This document shows positions 53,470-63,137 of a stretch of 64,000 bases of DNA, one piece after another. How positions within the stretch are numbered: the first letter of the stretch is position 1; each line of letters starts with the position of its first letter. The DNA is from Clostridia bacterium. GTDB lineage: Bacteria; Bacillota; Clostridia; Oscillospirales; Acutalibacteraceae. The stretch spans positions 88,394 to 152,393 of the forward strand of contig JAKSQM010000006.1 in NCBI GenBank assembly GCA_024404115.1, read 5' to 3'. Below the pieces are notes generated by a model, which worked only from the letters and a program-made list of their open reading frames with translations, was not told where the DNA came from and ran no database searches. The translations under genes and the position numbers were made by a program.

Positions 53470-54282
53470 TTATACATCTGCGTGCTGAACCTTACCGCCC
53501 AAAGCATCACCCATAAAAATAAGTGCCTGCTTTTCAAAAAATTCTGCATTGTCGCTTACAAAATATTTTCTCTCACTGCCCTTTGTGGCTTTGAGAAGCT
53601 GACGGCTTGAAAGCTCGTTTTTAAGTGTTTCTGCCGCCGCCTCTGATGAGCTGATAACATCAACGCCCTCGCCCATTATATCTTTGATAATATCATAAAG
53701 CAGAGGATAGTGTGTGCAGCCGAGAATCAGTGTGTCAATTCCCTGCTCTTTAAGGGGTGTGAGGTATTCATTCAGCACCCTTTCAATAACCTTGTCGCCT
53801 TTGTGGAAACGCCCCTCCTCCACAAGCGGAACAAGAAGCGGACACGCAAGGGAGATAACCTCTGTCTTTTCATTATATTTATGTATCGTCTTTTCATATG
53901 CCTTACTGTTGACAGTGGCATTTGTGGCGATAATTCCAATCTTTCCGCTCTTTGTTGAAAGGGCGGCTTTTTTTGATGTTGGTTCAACCACGCCAAAAAC
54001 GGGAATCTGACTGTATTTTTTCTCAACAGTTTCTCTTGCAATGGCATCTGCCGTGTTGCAGGCAATCACAACCGCCTTTATGCTGAATTTGTGAAGAAAT
54101 TTCACATCGTTCAGAACATATTGAGTGATCTGCTCCCTTGAGCGTGTGCCATAAGGAACATGGGCAGTGTCGCCAAAATAAATTATGTTTTCATCGGGCA
54201 TTGATTCAACAATGCTTTTAACCACGGTCAGACCGCCAATGCCTGAATCAAAAACTCCGATGTACTGTTCATTGTTATTCAT
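53470..54282 (-). CDS. murI: Glutamate racemase
   Basis: A 270-residue cofactor-independent enzyme supplying D-glutamate for peptidoglycan. IGVFDSGIGGLTVVKS, the first catalytic Cys in VVIACNTADA and the second in LILGCTHYPLL are intact. It begins 10 nt after murD, so D-Glu production and its addition to UDP-MurNAc-Ala are encoded together. Confidence 0.96.
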   Translation of the reverse strand: MNNNEQYIGVFDSGIGGLTVVKSIVESMPDENIIYFGDTAHVPYGTRSREQITQYVLNDVKFLHKFSIKAVVIACNTADAIARETVEKKYSQIPVFGVVEPTSKKAALSTKSGKIGIIATNATVNSKAYEKTIHKYNEKTEVISLACPLLVPLVEEGRFHKGDKVIERVLNEYLTPLKEQGIDTLILGCTHYPLLYDIIKDIMGEGVDVISSSEAAAETLKNELSSRQLLKATKGSERKYFVSDNAEFFEKQALIFMGDALGGKVQHADV

Positions 54283-54292
54283 ATATTTGACC

Positions 54293-55636
54293 TCAAAGAG
54301 AATTTACAATTTTTTTGAAGTGCTCTCCTCTTTCTTCAAAGCAGGTGTACTGGTCAAAAGAACTGGTGGTTGGTGAAAGAAGAACGGTGTCTCCACTTTC
54401 TGCAATTTTGTTGGCTTCTGCAACAGCTTCGTTAAGGTCAGAAACAACAATGCCGTCATCACCAACAAGGTCTTTTACAAGTCTGGGACCGCATGCGCCA
54501 AAGCCGATAACCTTTTTAACACAGCCAAGGTGCTTTTTCATTTCGTCCATTGAAAGACCTTTTTCAAATCCGCCAACAAGAAGAATAACTCCCTTTGGGA
54601 AAGATTTAAGTGCAATAATTGTTGCGTCTGTGTTTGTGCCCTTTGAATCGTTATAATATCTGATGCCGTCAATTTCACGGACAAACTCAATTCTGTGCTC
54701 AACACCGCTGAATGAAGAAACAGCGTCTTTGATAATCTCATTTGAAACGCCCTCTGCTTTTGCAAGGCTGATGGCAATCATAACATTCTGAAGATTGTGC
54801 TTGCCAACAAGCTTAACATCATCAACAGAGATAACCTTTTCGCCCTTAACCCACATATAGCCGTCTTTAATGAAGTTTTCTGCGTTTTCATCATCAATGC
54901 TGAAAGAGTTGATTTCGCAGTTAACAGGGTAACGGTCAGTGTATTCTTTAACAAGATTATCGTCATTGTTGAGAACAAAAACATCACTGCCCTGCATGTT
55001 GCGATAAACCTCTGTTTTTGATTTATAATAAGCGTCAAGACCGCCCATAAAATCAACATGGTCAGGTGTGAGGTTGATGATTGTGGCAGCTTCGGGTCTG
55101 AATTTATCAATATTAACAAGCTGGAAGTTGGAAATCTCAAGAGCTATGTAATGACCCTCGTTTTCCATAAGTCCGTTTTCCATAACAATATCACAAAGCG
55201 GTGTGCCGATGTTGCCGCAAAGGTGAGTTATGTTGGGGAATGCTCTTGAAAGAATCTCATAAACCAGAGTTGTGGTTGTTGTTTTGCCGTTTGTGCCTGT
55301 TATGGCAATATAATGCTGTGGCTTTGATACCATATAAGCCAGCTCAATTTCTGTAATAACAGGGATGTTTCTTTCATAAAGTCGCTGAATCATAGGGCTT
55401 CTGAAAGGTACACCGGGGTTTTTAACAACAAGGTCAAAATCTCTTTCAAAAACTGCCATGCTCTGGTCAGTTATTTCAACGCCATATTCATTTAAAAAAT
55501 CTATCTCTTTAATATCTTCTTTTTTCTTGCTTTCTGAAAGGGTAATTTCAGCACCAAGCTTTTTAAGAACCTTGATTGCAGCCATTCCGCTTCTTGCAAG
55601 GCCTACAACCAAAACTTTTTTACCCGTGAAATCCAT
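54293..55636 (-). CDS. murD: UDP-N-acetylmuramoylalanine--D-glutamate ligase
   Basis: A 447-residue Mur ligase that adds D-Glu to UDP-MurNAc-L-Ala. KVLVVGLARSGMAAIKVL opens the N-terminal domain, ITGTNGKTTTTTLVYEIL is the ATP site, EISNFQL and NLTPDHVDFMG are in the central domain, and YYNDSKGTNTDA opens the C-terminal domain. The ATG at 55636 follows CGGAGG; an in-frame upstream start would lie in the promoter. Operon with murI. Confidence 0.96.
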   Translation of the reverse strand: MDFTGKKVLVVGLARSGMAAIKVLKKLGAEITLSESKKKEDIKEIDFLNEYGVEITDQSMAVFERDFDLVVKNPGVPFRSPMIQRLYERNIPVITEIELAYMVSKPQHYIAITGTNGKTTTTTLVYEILSRAFPNITHLCGNIGTPLCDIVMENGLMENEGHYIALEISNFQLVNIDKFRPEAATIINLTPDHVDFMGGLDAYYKSKTEVYRNMQGSDVFVLNNDDNLVKEYTDRYPVNCEINSFSIDDENAENFIKDGYMWVKGEKVISVDDVKLVGKHNLQNVMIAISLAKAEGVSNEIIKDAVSSFSGVEHRIEFVREIDGIRYYNDSKGTNTDATIIALKSFPKGVILLVGGFEKGLSMDEMKKHLGCVKKVIGFGACGPRLVKDLVGDDGIVVSDLNEAVAEANKIAESGDTVLLSPTTSSFDQYTCFEERGEHFKKIVNSL

Positions 55637-55673
55637 ATAACACGCCTCCGAGCGAACAAAAATATCACCTGTT

Positions 55674-55703
55674 ATTATATGCAAATTGACCTTAAAAGTC
55701 AAT
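55674..55703 (-). promoter_or_regulatory. Sigma-A promoter of murD-murI with palindromic -35
   Basis: Minus strand: -35 TTGACT (55697-55702), 17-bp spacer, -10 TATAAT (55674-55679). ATTGAC-N7-GTCAAT is a perfect inverted repeat centred on the -35 side of the spacer, a possible operator. Confidence 0.8.
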
Positions 55704-55712
55704 CTATTAAAC

Positions 55713-55745
55713 AAAAAAGCCCTGCCGAAAGGGCAAGGCTTGTAA
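55713..55745 (-). terminator. Terminator of amino-acid permease gene
   Basis: AGCCCTGCC and GGCAAGGCT pair with one wobble around a CTTTC-type loop; the minus-strand product ends in TTTTTT. Confidence 0.85.
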
Positions 55746-55750
55746 AATTT

Positions 55751-57175
55751 TTATTCAGCTTTTTGTTTAGAACCGCTCTTTCTTGTTAATGCACCGATGA
55801 GCATAATCACCGCCGCAACTACAAGGAAGCCGAGATTCATAATTCCGTGCTTTGTAATTGCCGCATAGATGAAAAGGCATGCGCCCAATGTGGAGAATAT
55901 GGGCATAATAAATCTTTTGAATACGCCAAGATGCTTGCCCTTAACCATAAGCATAATGTAAACGGGTATGTAGAATGTGTAAACACAAATAAGGGGAAGC
56001 TCTGTTGAGTCAAACAGGAACATATTCTTGTTTGCAAAGGGTGTAAGGTTTGCCATGAAGAAATAGAAGAGCCACGCAACATTAAAGAAAAGTGCAACGA
56101 TTGATGCGTTTGAGGGCATATTTGTTGATTTATCAACTTCGCCCAGTACCTTTGGTGCAGGGCCCTGATTTCTTGCAGCGAGAGAATAGAAACCTCTGTT
56201 GCATGCAAGGGTAAGACCGTTAAGTGTGCCAAGGCATGAAACTGCAATGAAAACTGTAAGAATGTTGCCTGCAATGTTGCCAAAAATGCTTATAAATGCT
56301 TTGCTTGCGCCGTTTGGTGTGGCAGCGTTGGGAAGAAGCTCTGATGTCTGAATACTTCCTGAAATACCAAGATAATAAAGCATATAAACAGCCATAACAA
56401 TAATTGTGCCTAAAACAAGAGCACGGGGAAGATTTTTCTTTGAATCTTTCAATTCAGAGTTGATAGCTGTTGCAATAATCCATCCTTCATAAGCAAAAAC
56501 GGATGTGCAGACACCTGGGAGAATAAGTCCCCATGAAATGCCTTTGCTTGGAACAGCTGTGCATGAAACTAAGTTGCCGTTGGCATCCTTTACAAAATCG
56601 GTAACAGCTGAGGTGAAATTCACACCGAGAATACCTGATTTAATGCCGTAAATTGTGCCGACAACTGCCATAAGAATAAGAGGAATGAGCTTGATAAATG
56701 TTGCGGAAACCTGAATTTTGCCAGCAAGCTTTGGAGATAATGTGTTGATAGCGAAGCTTGCGATAAGATAGAATCCAGCCAGCGTCATTACTTCGGCAGA
56801 GTTAAGGCCAAAACCGAAAACTGATAGGGTGTATCTTGCTGAGAGCCAGGCAAGTGCTGAGGTCATAGCAGGGTAATAGATTGTTGCCATAAACCAGCCA
56901 ACATAATAAGCAAATTTACTGCCCACAAGAGCCTCTGAATAGTCAACAATGCCGTTGACCTTTTCAAATTGAGTGCCCATAACAGCAAATGTGTATGCGC
57001 TGATTATCATTACAATGCCGCCGATTAACCATGAAAGAAGTGCTGTGGGAAGATTACCTTTTGTGATGTTGAGCATCGCTTCAGCTTTAAAGAATACACC
57101 AGAGCCGATAACGATACCTACAACCATGCAGATAGCAGTAATAAGACCATACTTTCTTTCTAGTTTGCTTTCCAA
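55751..57175 (-). CDS. APC-family amino-acid permease, TTG start
   Basis: A 474-residue transporter with twelve predicted helices. GLITAICMVVGIVIGSGVFF is the first helix with the conserved GSG motif, and FAYEGWIIATAINSELKDSKKNLPRALVLG is the helix 6-7 region of the LAT/serine-threonine branch. AGGAG lies 8 nt before a TTG codon (57175); a GTG three codons earlier overlaps that site, so I take TTG as the start. Monocistronic. Confidence 0.9.
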   Translation of the reverse strand: MESKLERKYGLITAICMVVGIVIGSGVFFKAEAMLNITKGNLPTALLSWLIGGIVMIISAYTFAVMGTQFEKVNGIVDYSEALVGSKFAYYVGWFMATIYYPAMTSALAWLSARYTLSVFGFGLNSAEVMTLAGFYLIASFAINTLSPKLAGKIQVSATFIKLIPLILMAVVGTIYGIKSGILGVNFTSAVTDFVKDANGNLVSCTAVPSKGISWGLILPGVCTSVFAYEGWIIATAINSELKDSKKNLPRALVLGTIIVMAVYMLYYLGISGSIQTSELLPNAATPNGASKAFISIFGNIAGNILTVFIAVSCLGTLNGLTLACNRGFYSLAARNQGPAPKVLGEVDKSTNMPSNASIVALFFNVAWLFYFFMANLTPFANKNMFLFDSTELPLICVYTFYIPVYIMLMVKGKHLGVFKRFIMPIFSTLGACLFIYAAITKHGIMNLGFLVVAAVIMLIGALTRKSGSKQKAE

Positions 57176-57340
57176 AAAAACCACTCCTAATATTATATTT
57201 TTTGCTAAAGAGTTGAGCTATTTTAACATTTATTACTCTAAATTACAACCCATTTTTAATAAAAACATAAAAAACAAAATAAAATTGTCAAAAAAATATG
57301 TTTGTATTTTCTGAATCAAAAAAAAATACAAACATAGATT

Positions 57341-58249
57341 TTATTCGTGATGCTCCTTGTAATAATCCTCTGCTTCATAATAATCAAAGAAGCTGTCATA
57401 ATTATCATCATAAAAATCTTCTTCGTTAGAGTAATCGTTTACATTATAAGGATCATCATCTTTTTTCTGATTTGTTTTGTTTTTAAATGTATAACTGTAG
57501 CTTTTTGTGGTGGTCGGGATGCGGTAGTACTTCTTTACATTCGTCTGCTCTTTTTCTTCTGCTTTCGAGTAAGAGTCATATTCAGCTTTGACTTTTTCTT
57601 TAAAATCCGCTATGGCTTTTGCCTGCTCGTCTATAACATCTTTAAAGCATAAATCAATCGTTTCAAAATACGCTTTTTTGATTTCTCCGTTATCATAAGC
57701 AATATGAGCTTCGCAAAGGCTTACATAAGATTTTGTGTCATTATAATCATCTTTTGGCAGTTTTTTAAAAGCATTTTCCGCCTCTTCATATGAGCCATTT
57801 TCAAAAATGGCAACTGCTTCCTTATAGCCTTTTGAAAGATTAAGATTAAAAGAAACAATGGGCGTTATAATCAATGCCAAAATTACAATAATTGAAACAA
57901 TGGCGATTATTCCGTTTCTGCGCTTTGTCTTCTTAAGTTCAATCTTTTCTTCTTCTGAAATAAGCGATTGATATTGAGCATTTATTTCTTTCAATTTTTT
58001 TACATTGTGCCTTATGTAATCAACCGCAACATAAATGATAATAGCAAGAAGTGCCACATTAATTAAGAAAATCAGCAGTCCTTTAAGCTCAAAAATATCA
58101 AGTATTTCAATCATTGACCACACGGCAAATACCGCAGGGATAACCGAAGCCAGCAAGCCAAGTGCCACTTCGCAGATGATAGAATTTGTTATGGAGCCTT
58201 TTTGTTGCAAACAGCTTTCTTTGCTGTCTGTTATGTTTTTCTCGCTCAC
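57341..58249 (-). CDS. Membrane protein with TPR-like segment and acidic tail
   Basis: A 302-residue protein with two helices near the N-terminus (residues ~25-65), a Lys/Glu-rich stretch (NAQYQSLISEEEKIELKKTKRRNG), a third helix near 115-137, then a segment YKEAVAIFENGSYEEAENAFKKLPKDD like a tetratricopeptide repeat. The final ~35 residues are very acidic and Tyr-rich (DDNYDSFFDYYEAEDYY). No named family. Monocistronic. Confidence 0.7.
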   Translation of the reverse strand: MSEKNITDSKESCLQQKGSITNSIICEVALGLLASVIPAVFAVWSMIEILDIFELKGLLIFLINVALLAIIIYVAVDYIRHNVKKLKEINAQYQSLISEEEKIELKKTKRRNGIIAIVSIIVILALIITPIVSFNLNLSKGYKEAVAIFENGSYEEAENAFKKLPKDDYNDTKSYVSLCEAHIAYDNGEIKKAYFETIDLCFKDVIDEQAKAIADFKEKVKAEYDSYSKAEEKEQTNVKKYYRIPTTTKSYSYTFKNKTNQKKDDDPYNVNDYSNEEDFYDDNYDSFFDYYEAEDYYKEHHE

Positions 58250-58279
58250 ACTATCACCACCCGCACGGTTTATTAAATA

Positions 58280-58981
58280 TTACATAAATTCCTTTAATAT
58301 GTTGGGGTTATCCATAATCAGCTCAGGTTTATGCTGATTATCTTTTCTGAAAAGGTTGATGTCGCCGTCCTCGTTGCCGCAAACATATTTAAATTCACCG
58401 TCAATATAAATAAGGCACGCACCGTCATCAATGGCAATGCCGTTTTCATCACGGGTTTTCACCGCTTCCCAGAAGCTTCGCCAGCTATCACTTTCTGCGT
58501 GAGGGCAGCAGCAAAAGGGCAGAATCCCAAGGCACTTAACAAAAATATATGCGTGGTCCTTGCCGCAATCGTCATATCCGTTATCAAACCAGCAAAGTGC
58601 GCCTGCGCTGTAGCCAGACATAACAGTGCCTTTTTCATACGCTTTTAAAAGGAGCTTGTCTGCACCTGTCTTTTTCCATGTGCGCATCATAAATCCTGTG
58701 TCGCCGCCGCCAACATAAATAATGTCAGCAGAAAGAATTTTTTCTTCAATCTCTTCGTGAGTGAGAGATTTATCTGTTAAAAAAAGATAGTCAACTGTGC
58801 AGCCGTTATCTTTAAATGCCTGCGTCATGAAGTGGTCGCCGTCTGTGTTGTCATGACCTGCGGTGGGAATAAAAAGCATCTTAGGATTTTCTGCTTCGCT
58901 TAAATCCCTTATATCTTTAACGATAGAAATTATCTCACCGTTTTCGTATCTTCCGCCGCCGATTGCAGCAATTTTACCCAT
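58280..58981 (-). CDS. Peptidase E (S51) family protein
   Basis: A 233-residue cytoplasmic serine peptidase of the S51 family, related to Salmonella PepE, which cleaves Asp-X dipeptides. IYVGGGDTGFMMRTWKKTG and the nucleophile elbow MSGYSAGALCW are present; the Asp/His partners lie further on. Overlaps tadA by 8 bp. Confidence 0.9.
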   Translation of the reverse strand: MGKIAAIGGGRYENGEIISIVKDIRDLSEAENPKMLFIPTAGHDNTDGDHFMTQAFKDNGCTVDYLFLTDKSLTHEEIEEKILSADIIYVGGGDTGFMMRTWKKTGADKLLLKAYEKGTVMSGYSAGALCWFDNGYDDCGKDHAYIFVKCLGILPFCCCPHAESDSWRSFWEAVKTRDENGIAIDDGACLIYIDGEFKYVCGNEDGDINLFRKDNQHKPELIMDNPNILKEFM

Positions 58982-59453
58982 TCTGATTTCCCCTCTGCTT
59001 TGATTTTCTTACCCTCAGCTCTTTAAAAAAGCTGCTGAGAATTTCTGAACATTCCTCTTTCATAAAACCGCTTTCAATTTCGGGTTTGTGATTATACGGA
59101 ATTTCAAAAAGATTTGTGAGCGTTCCGCAAGAGCCTGCTTTAAGGTCAGACGCTCCAAATGTAACTTTCTTTATTCTGCTGTTTATAATTGCACCTGCGC
59201 ACATGGGGCACGGCTCAAGGGTAACATAAATTTCGCATTGCCACAGCCGCCATCCGCCAAGATTTTTGCAGGCATCGTTGATAGCTTCAATCTCTGCGTG
59301 AGCAAGGGCATTTTTTGCAATTTCTCTTCTGTTTCTGCCTCTGCCAACTATTTTATCGCCCGTTGTTACAACTGCACCAACGGGGACTTCGCCCTCGTCT
59401 GCGGATTCTTTTGCAAGACGCAGTGCTTCAAGCATAAATTCATCTTTGTTCAT
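58974..59453 (-). CDS. tadA: tRNA-specific adenosine deaminase
   Basis: A 159-residue zinc enzyme that makes inosine at the wobble position of tRNA-Arg(ACG). NALAHAEIEAI holds the zinc His and catalytic Glu, and TLEPCPMCAGAIINSRI holds the two Cys ligands. Normal length. Middle gene of a CPBP-tadA-pepE run. Confidence 0.95.
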   Translation of the reverse strand: MNKDEFMLEALRLAKESADEGEVPVGAVVTTGDKIVGRGRNRREIAKNALAHAEIEAINDACKNLGGWRLWQCEIYVTLEPCPMCAGAIINSRIKKVTFGASDLKAGSCGTLTNLFEIPYNHKPEIESGFMKEECSEILSSFFKELRVRKSKQRGNQNG

Positions 59454-59462
59454 ATTATCACC

Positions 59463-60872
59463 TTACGAAACGAAAAACAGAATAGCTGTGTAAAGCACCA
59501 GTATAACCATTGCAATAACAGATATGGTGTAAGGCTTTTTATATTCAATAAGGCTCGATTTTCTTACAGTTGAAATGGTGAAAATTGAAACAGCAAAATA
59601 AGCCGCAAATAGCAAAAAGCTGAAAAGGTAACTGCTAAAACCGTTAAAAGAAATCAGCCTGAATGTAATAAGAGTCAGCGAGAAAAATGCAAGGATAACT
59701 GTTGGTGTTGCAATATAAAGCGAAGCCATAAGCTTTGTTGAAAGTCCCCTGCTTTGATTGCCAAGCTCTTTTTTGTTGGCTGAAAGGTAAGCGTAAATAA
59801 CAACAGCCGTTGCAATAACAAAACCTATATAAATAAGTCCAATGGTTCTTTCAAACATTGTGCAGATATATGAAAACGCAATAAACAAAACAGAGAATAT
59901 TATAAGAAGTGTTTTCTCTGCCTTTGGTGCAAAGGTAAGACCAATGCCGTCATGCTCAGTTTTGATAAATTTAATAAGGCAGATGATGCCCACAGCGACC
60001 ATCACAACTGAAAAAACAGTGTAGAACACGCCTAAAATCATATCGTTTTGCCCTGCAGAAATAATAACTGCAAGGAAGTTGTTGACAAAATGAATTGCAA
60101 CACTTGTCCAGATGCTCTTTGTTGCAATTGCAAAGTAGCCGAGTGCAACACCGCCAATGAGCGCAACAGGAATCTGAAGCATATTGCCGTGCATAAGTGC
60201 AAAAATCAAAGATGACATAACAATTGCAAATCTGTCGCCATATCGTCTTAACGGCTGCATGATAACGCCACGGATTGCAAATTCTTCCACCAGTGCAGGC
60301 ACAACGGCACATTGAATGGTGTAAATGAAAAATTCAAAAACATTGGACGGCGTTTTAGTGTCAACATCCATAAATGAAACACCGAATCCCTTTGCAAAGC
60401 TGACGAAGCCTGCGCTGACATAGTCGCTTAAAATGCAAATCATAACACCTGCGCCGAGAGCTAAAAGGAACGCTCTTTTTGAAACAGGCTTGCCGAATTC
60501 AAAGCACATAGCCTTGTCGCCCGCTGGGTAAAGGGCATAAACTGCCAAGAACGGCACAAAAATACAAATGATACTGACAAGAATTTCAACAATCATCTGG
60601 AATGAGTAGTTATTCATATAAATGTCAGTAAGATGAAAATGAGAAAGCAGAACACCGATAATATTCTGCATACCTAAAAATGAAAGGATTGCCGCACCTG
60701 CAAGAAGTCCCAGCTTTGTCAGATGCTTTGCCTCACGGCTGATAAATGGGTCAGCTGGCATAGGTCTTTGCGGCTGGAAGCTGTAATTGTAGCTGTAAGT
60801 GTTTGCGTCTGCCCCCTGATTATTATAGGGAGCGTTTCCATTTTGATAATAATATCCGTTATTGTTATCCAT
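59463..60872 (-). CDS. CPBP-family intramembrane protease
   Basis: A 469-residue membrane protein. The first ~40 residues are rich in Asn, Gln, Tyr and Pro (cytoplasmic, disordered), then about a dozen helices follow. The CPBP motifs are clear: VEEFAIRGVIMQPLRR (EExxxR), FALMHGNMLQIPVALIGG (FxxxH) and SVAIHFVNNFLAV (HxxxN). Members are Rce1-like proteases often linked to bacteriocin immunity or membrane protein processing. The target is unknown. Starts the operon with tadA. Confidence 0.88.
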   Translation of the reverse strand: MDNNNGYYYQNGNAPYNNQGADANTYSYNYSFQPQRPMPADPFISREAKHLTKLGLLAGAAILSFLGMQNIIGVLLSHFHLTDIYMNNYSFQMIVEILVSIICIFVPFLAVYALYPAGDKAMCFEFGKPVSKRAFLLALGAGVMICILSDYVSAGFVSFAKGFGVSFMDVDTKTPSNVFEFFIYTIQCAVVPALVEEFAIRGVIMQPLRRYGDRFAIVMSSLIFALMHGNMLQIPVALIGGVALGYFAIATKSIWTSVAIHFVNNFLAVIISAGQNDMILGVFYTVFSVVMVAVGIICLIKFIKTEHDGIGLTFAPKAEKTLLIIFSVLFIAFSYICTMFERTIGLIYIGFVIATAVVIYAYLSANKKELGNQSRGLSTKLMASLYIATPTVILAFFSLTLITFRLISFNGFSSYLFSFLLFAAYFAVSIFTISTVRKSSLIEYKKPYTISVIAMVILVLYTAILFFVS

Positions 60873-60993
60873 CAGAATTCCTCTAATCAGTTAATATTAC
60901 TATATATAATATATCAGATTTGTGTCATATTCAACTATATGGTATAAACAAAATGTAAATTTTAAAAAATTAAGCTAAAAAAATCCCAAATAC

Positions 60994-61022
60994 TTGTAAT
61001 AAACACAAAAATGATATATAAT
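60994..61022 (+). promoter_or_regulatory. Promoter of the large membrane protein gene
   Basis: -35 TTGTAA (60994-60999), 17-bp spacer, -10 TATAAT (61017-61022). TTCGG-N8-CCGAA in the leader can form a small hairpin. Confidence 0.7.
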
Positions 61023-61073
61023 AGCTGTAATTCGGTCAATAATCCGAACAAGAATAGTTAAGGAGTTGTTTAA

Positions 61074-62831
61074 ATGGACCCAATTAAGGTTGATTTTTCA
61101 GCAGACAACAACAAATCAGACAATAGCAAATTTGTCATCCCACCCGAAAAAAAGGTTTTGAGAATAATACTCAGCCTTGTAATAACCCTTATCGGTGCTG
61201 CAATTGGCTATTATTTCTACCTGCCCGCTCTTAATTTCAAAAGCATAGAGATGTATATTTTCATCGGCGCTGCAATCGCTTTCTATTGCTTATTGAATTA
61301 TGTTATGACAGGCGCACTCAGAACCCCCGACTATGCACCGTATGCTAAAAAGGCAAACACTGTGCCGATTATTATATTGGTTGTTCTGGCAGTTGTTGTT
61401 GCAGGCGGTTATGTTGTTTCATCTGTTTTCTTCAGAGCTAAGGATTACAGCGGAATCATTGATGTAAGACCCGGCTCATTTGCAACAGAGGTTGCAAACC
61501 CCTCAGATGATGACTTCAACACAGTTCCCAGAATTGATTCAGACACAACACAGGTTCTTGCAGAAAGAGCGTTGAGTGATCTTTCTGAAATGGGCTATGT
61601 TTCACAGTTCACTGTTGAGCCTTCATACAATCAGATTAACTACAAAAACAGACCTGTAAGAATTGCCACACTTCAGTATTCAAACATCATCAAGTGGCTC
61701 ACAAACAGAAGCACAAGAATCCCCGCTTTCATCAAGATTGACACAATCACACAGAAAACAAATCTTGTAACAGTTAAGGGCGGTATTCAGTATTCAACAG
61801 CTGACCACTTCGCTCACAATGTTAAGCGTCAGATTCGTTTCGCTTATCCCACATATCTTTTTGATGCTCCCCAGTTTGAAATTGACGATAACGATAAACC
61901 ATACTGGATCACCGCAAGACTTAACAAAACAATCGGTCTTTTCGGCGGAACAGATGTAATCGGCGTTGTTCTTTGTGATGCTGTTACAGGCGAATGCACA
62001 GAGTATTCAATGGAGCAGATTAAATCAGATGAATCACTTGAATGGATAGACAGAGTTTATTCTGCAAATCTTCTTGTTGAGCAGTATGACTACTACGGCT
62101 CATACCGTGGCGGCTTCTGGAACTCAATCCTCGGTCAGAAAAACACATACCGCACAACAGACGGCTACAGCTACCTTGCAATGAACGATGACGTTTATCT
62201 TTACACAGGCGTTACATCACTTACAAACGATGAATCACTCACAGGCTTCACACTTATCAATATGAGAACAAAAGATGCTGTTTATTACACCATCTCAGGT
62301 GCTAAAGAGGCATCAGCTCAGACATCTGCTGAGGGTCTTGTTCAGCAGTATGAATACAAGGCAAGCTTCCCGCTTCTTCTTAATATTGACGGTGTTCCCA
62401 CATACTTTATGCCTTTGAAAGACTCCAGCAACCTTGTTAAGATGTATGCAATGATTAACGTTAATCAGTATTCAATCGGTGCTTACGGCACATCACTTAA
62501 AGATTGTATTGATAACTACGCAAGCGAGCTGAAGAAAAACAACATCACCGTTGATGTTTCAACAGATAACATCACAGAGTCAACAGAGGGTGGCGAGGGC
62601 GAAATCGTTGAGCCAACAACAGTTGATGTAACAGGTAAGATTGTTGAAATCAGAACAGCAGTTATCAACGGCAACAGCGTATATTATATTAAGCTTGATT
62701 CTTCAAAGAGCTTCTATTCGGTTAAGGCTGCCGATTTTGAAAAGGTAGTTACACTTAATGTAAATGATACTGTAACAATCACAGTTAACGATACAGAGGG
62801 CGAGATTATCTCAGCACAGTCTGTTAAATAA
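61074..62831 (+). CDS. Conserved membrane protein of unknown function
   Basis: A 585-residue protein with four membrane helices in the first ~125 residues (two pairs) and a large extracytoplasmic domain. Segments such as YSNIIKWLTNRSTRIPAFI, FAYPTYLFDAPQFEIDD, WIDRVYSANLLVEQYDYYGSY and TYFMPLKDSSNLVKMYAMINVNQY are, from memory, well conserved in clostridial proteins of this shape, but I know no function. The C-terminal ~60 residues after a Glu/Thr linker may be an OB-like domain (DVTGKIVEIRTAVINGNSVYYIKLD). TAAGGAG precedes the ATG. Monocistronic. Confidence 0.78.
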   Translation: MDPIKVDFSADNNKSDNSKFVIPPEKKVLRIILSLVITLIGAAIGYYFYLPALNFKSIEMYIFIGAAIAFYCLLNYVMTGALRTPDYAPYAKKANTVPIIILVVLAVVVAGGYVVSSVFFRAKDYSGIIDVRPGSFATEVANPSDDDFNTVPRIDSDTTQVLAERALSDLSEMGYVSQFTVEPSYNQINYKNRPVRIATLQYSNIIKWLTNRSTRIPAFIKIDTITQKTNLVTVKGGIQYSTADHFAHNVKRQIRFAYPTYLFDAPQFEIDDNDKPYWITARLNKTIGLFGGTDVIGVVLCDAVTGECTEYSMEQIKSDESLEWIDRVYSANLLVEQYDYYGSYRGGFWNSILGQKNTYRTTDGYSYLAMNDDVYLYTGVTSLTNDESLTGFTLINMRTKDAVYYTISGAKEASAQTSAEGLVQQYEYKASFPLLLNIDGVPTYFMPLKDSSNLVKMYAMINVNQYSIGAYGTSLKDCIDNYASELKKNNITVDVSTDNITESTEGGEGEIVEPTTVDVTGKIVEIRTAVINGNSVYYIKLDSSKSFYSVKAADFEKVVTLNVNDTVTITVNDTEGEIISAQSVK

Positions 62832-62847
62832 TTAAACATTAAAACAA

Positions 62848-62886
62848 TAAACAGCTATGGGAGCGAAATCTCATAGCTGTTTTTCT
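62848..62886 (+). terminator. Terminator after the large membrane protein
   Basis: AAACAGCTATG and CATAGCTGTTT form a perfect 11-bp stem and five T residues follow. Confidence 0.9.
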
Positions 62887-63081
62887 TTGTCTGTATCAAT
62901 TGTGCGTATGATATAAGTGCGGATAAATTTGACTATATACCGATACGCTTTGATTTTCACGCTCTTATATGCCTTTACATTAAGTGTGCAGGCGAAGTAT
63001 TGTTTAGTGCAATAAGATACTTTACAGATTGTGCAAGGACATACTTTACAAAAAGGCACCGTACCACAATAAAAATGGCAA

Positions 63082-63121
63082 TAAAAAATCACGGAAAGGT
63101 TTAACCAATCCGTGATTTAAT
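63082..63121 (-). terminator. Terminator of the uracil permease gene
   Basis: AAATCACGGA (63086-63095) and TCCGTGATTT (63109-63118) form a perfect stem, with GGTT/AACC inside; the minus-strand product ends in TTTTTTATT. Between 62889 and 63081 I see no gene, only AT-rich spacer. Confidence 0.85.
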
Positions 63122-63137
63122 TTATCTAAGAATTAAC

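Noticed and set aside
62871-63092. Cys-rich 73-codon frame on the minus strand
   Set aside because: Its GTG start lies inside the permease terminator stem and there is no ribosome binding site.
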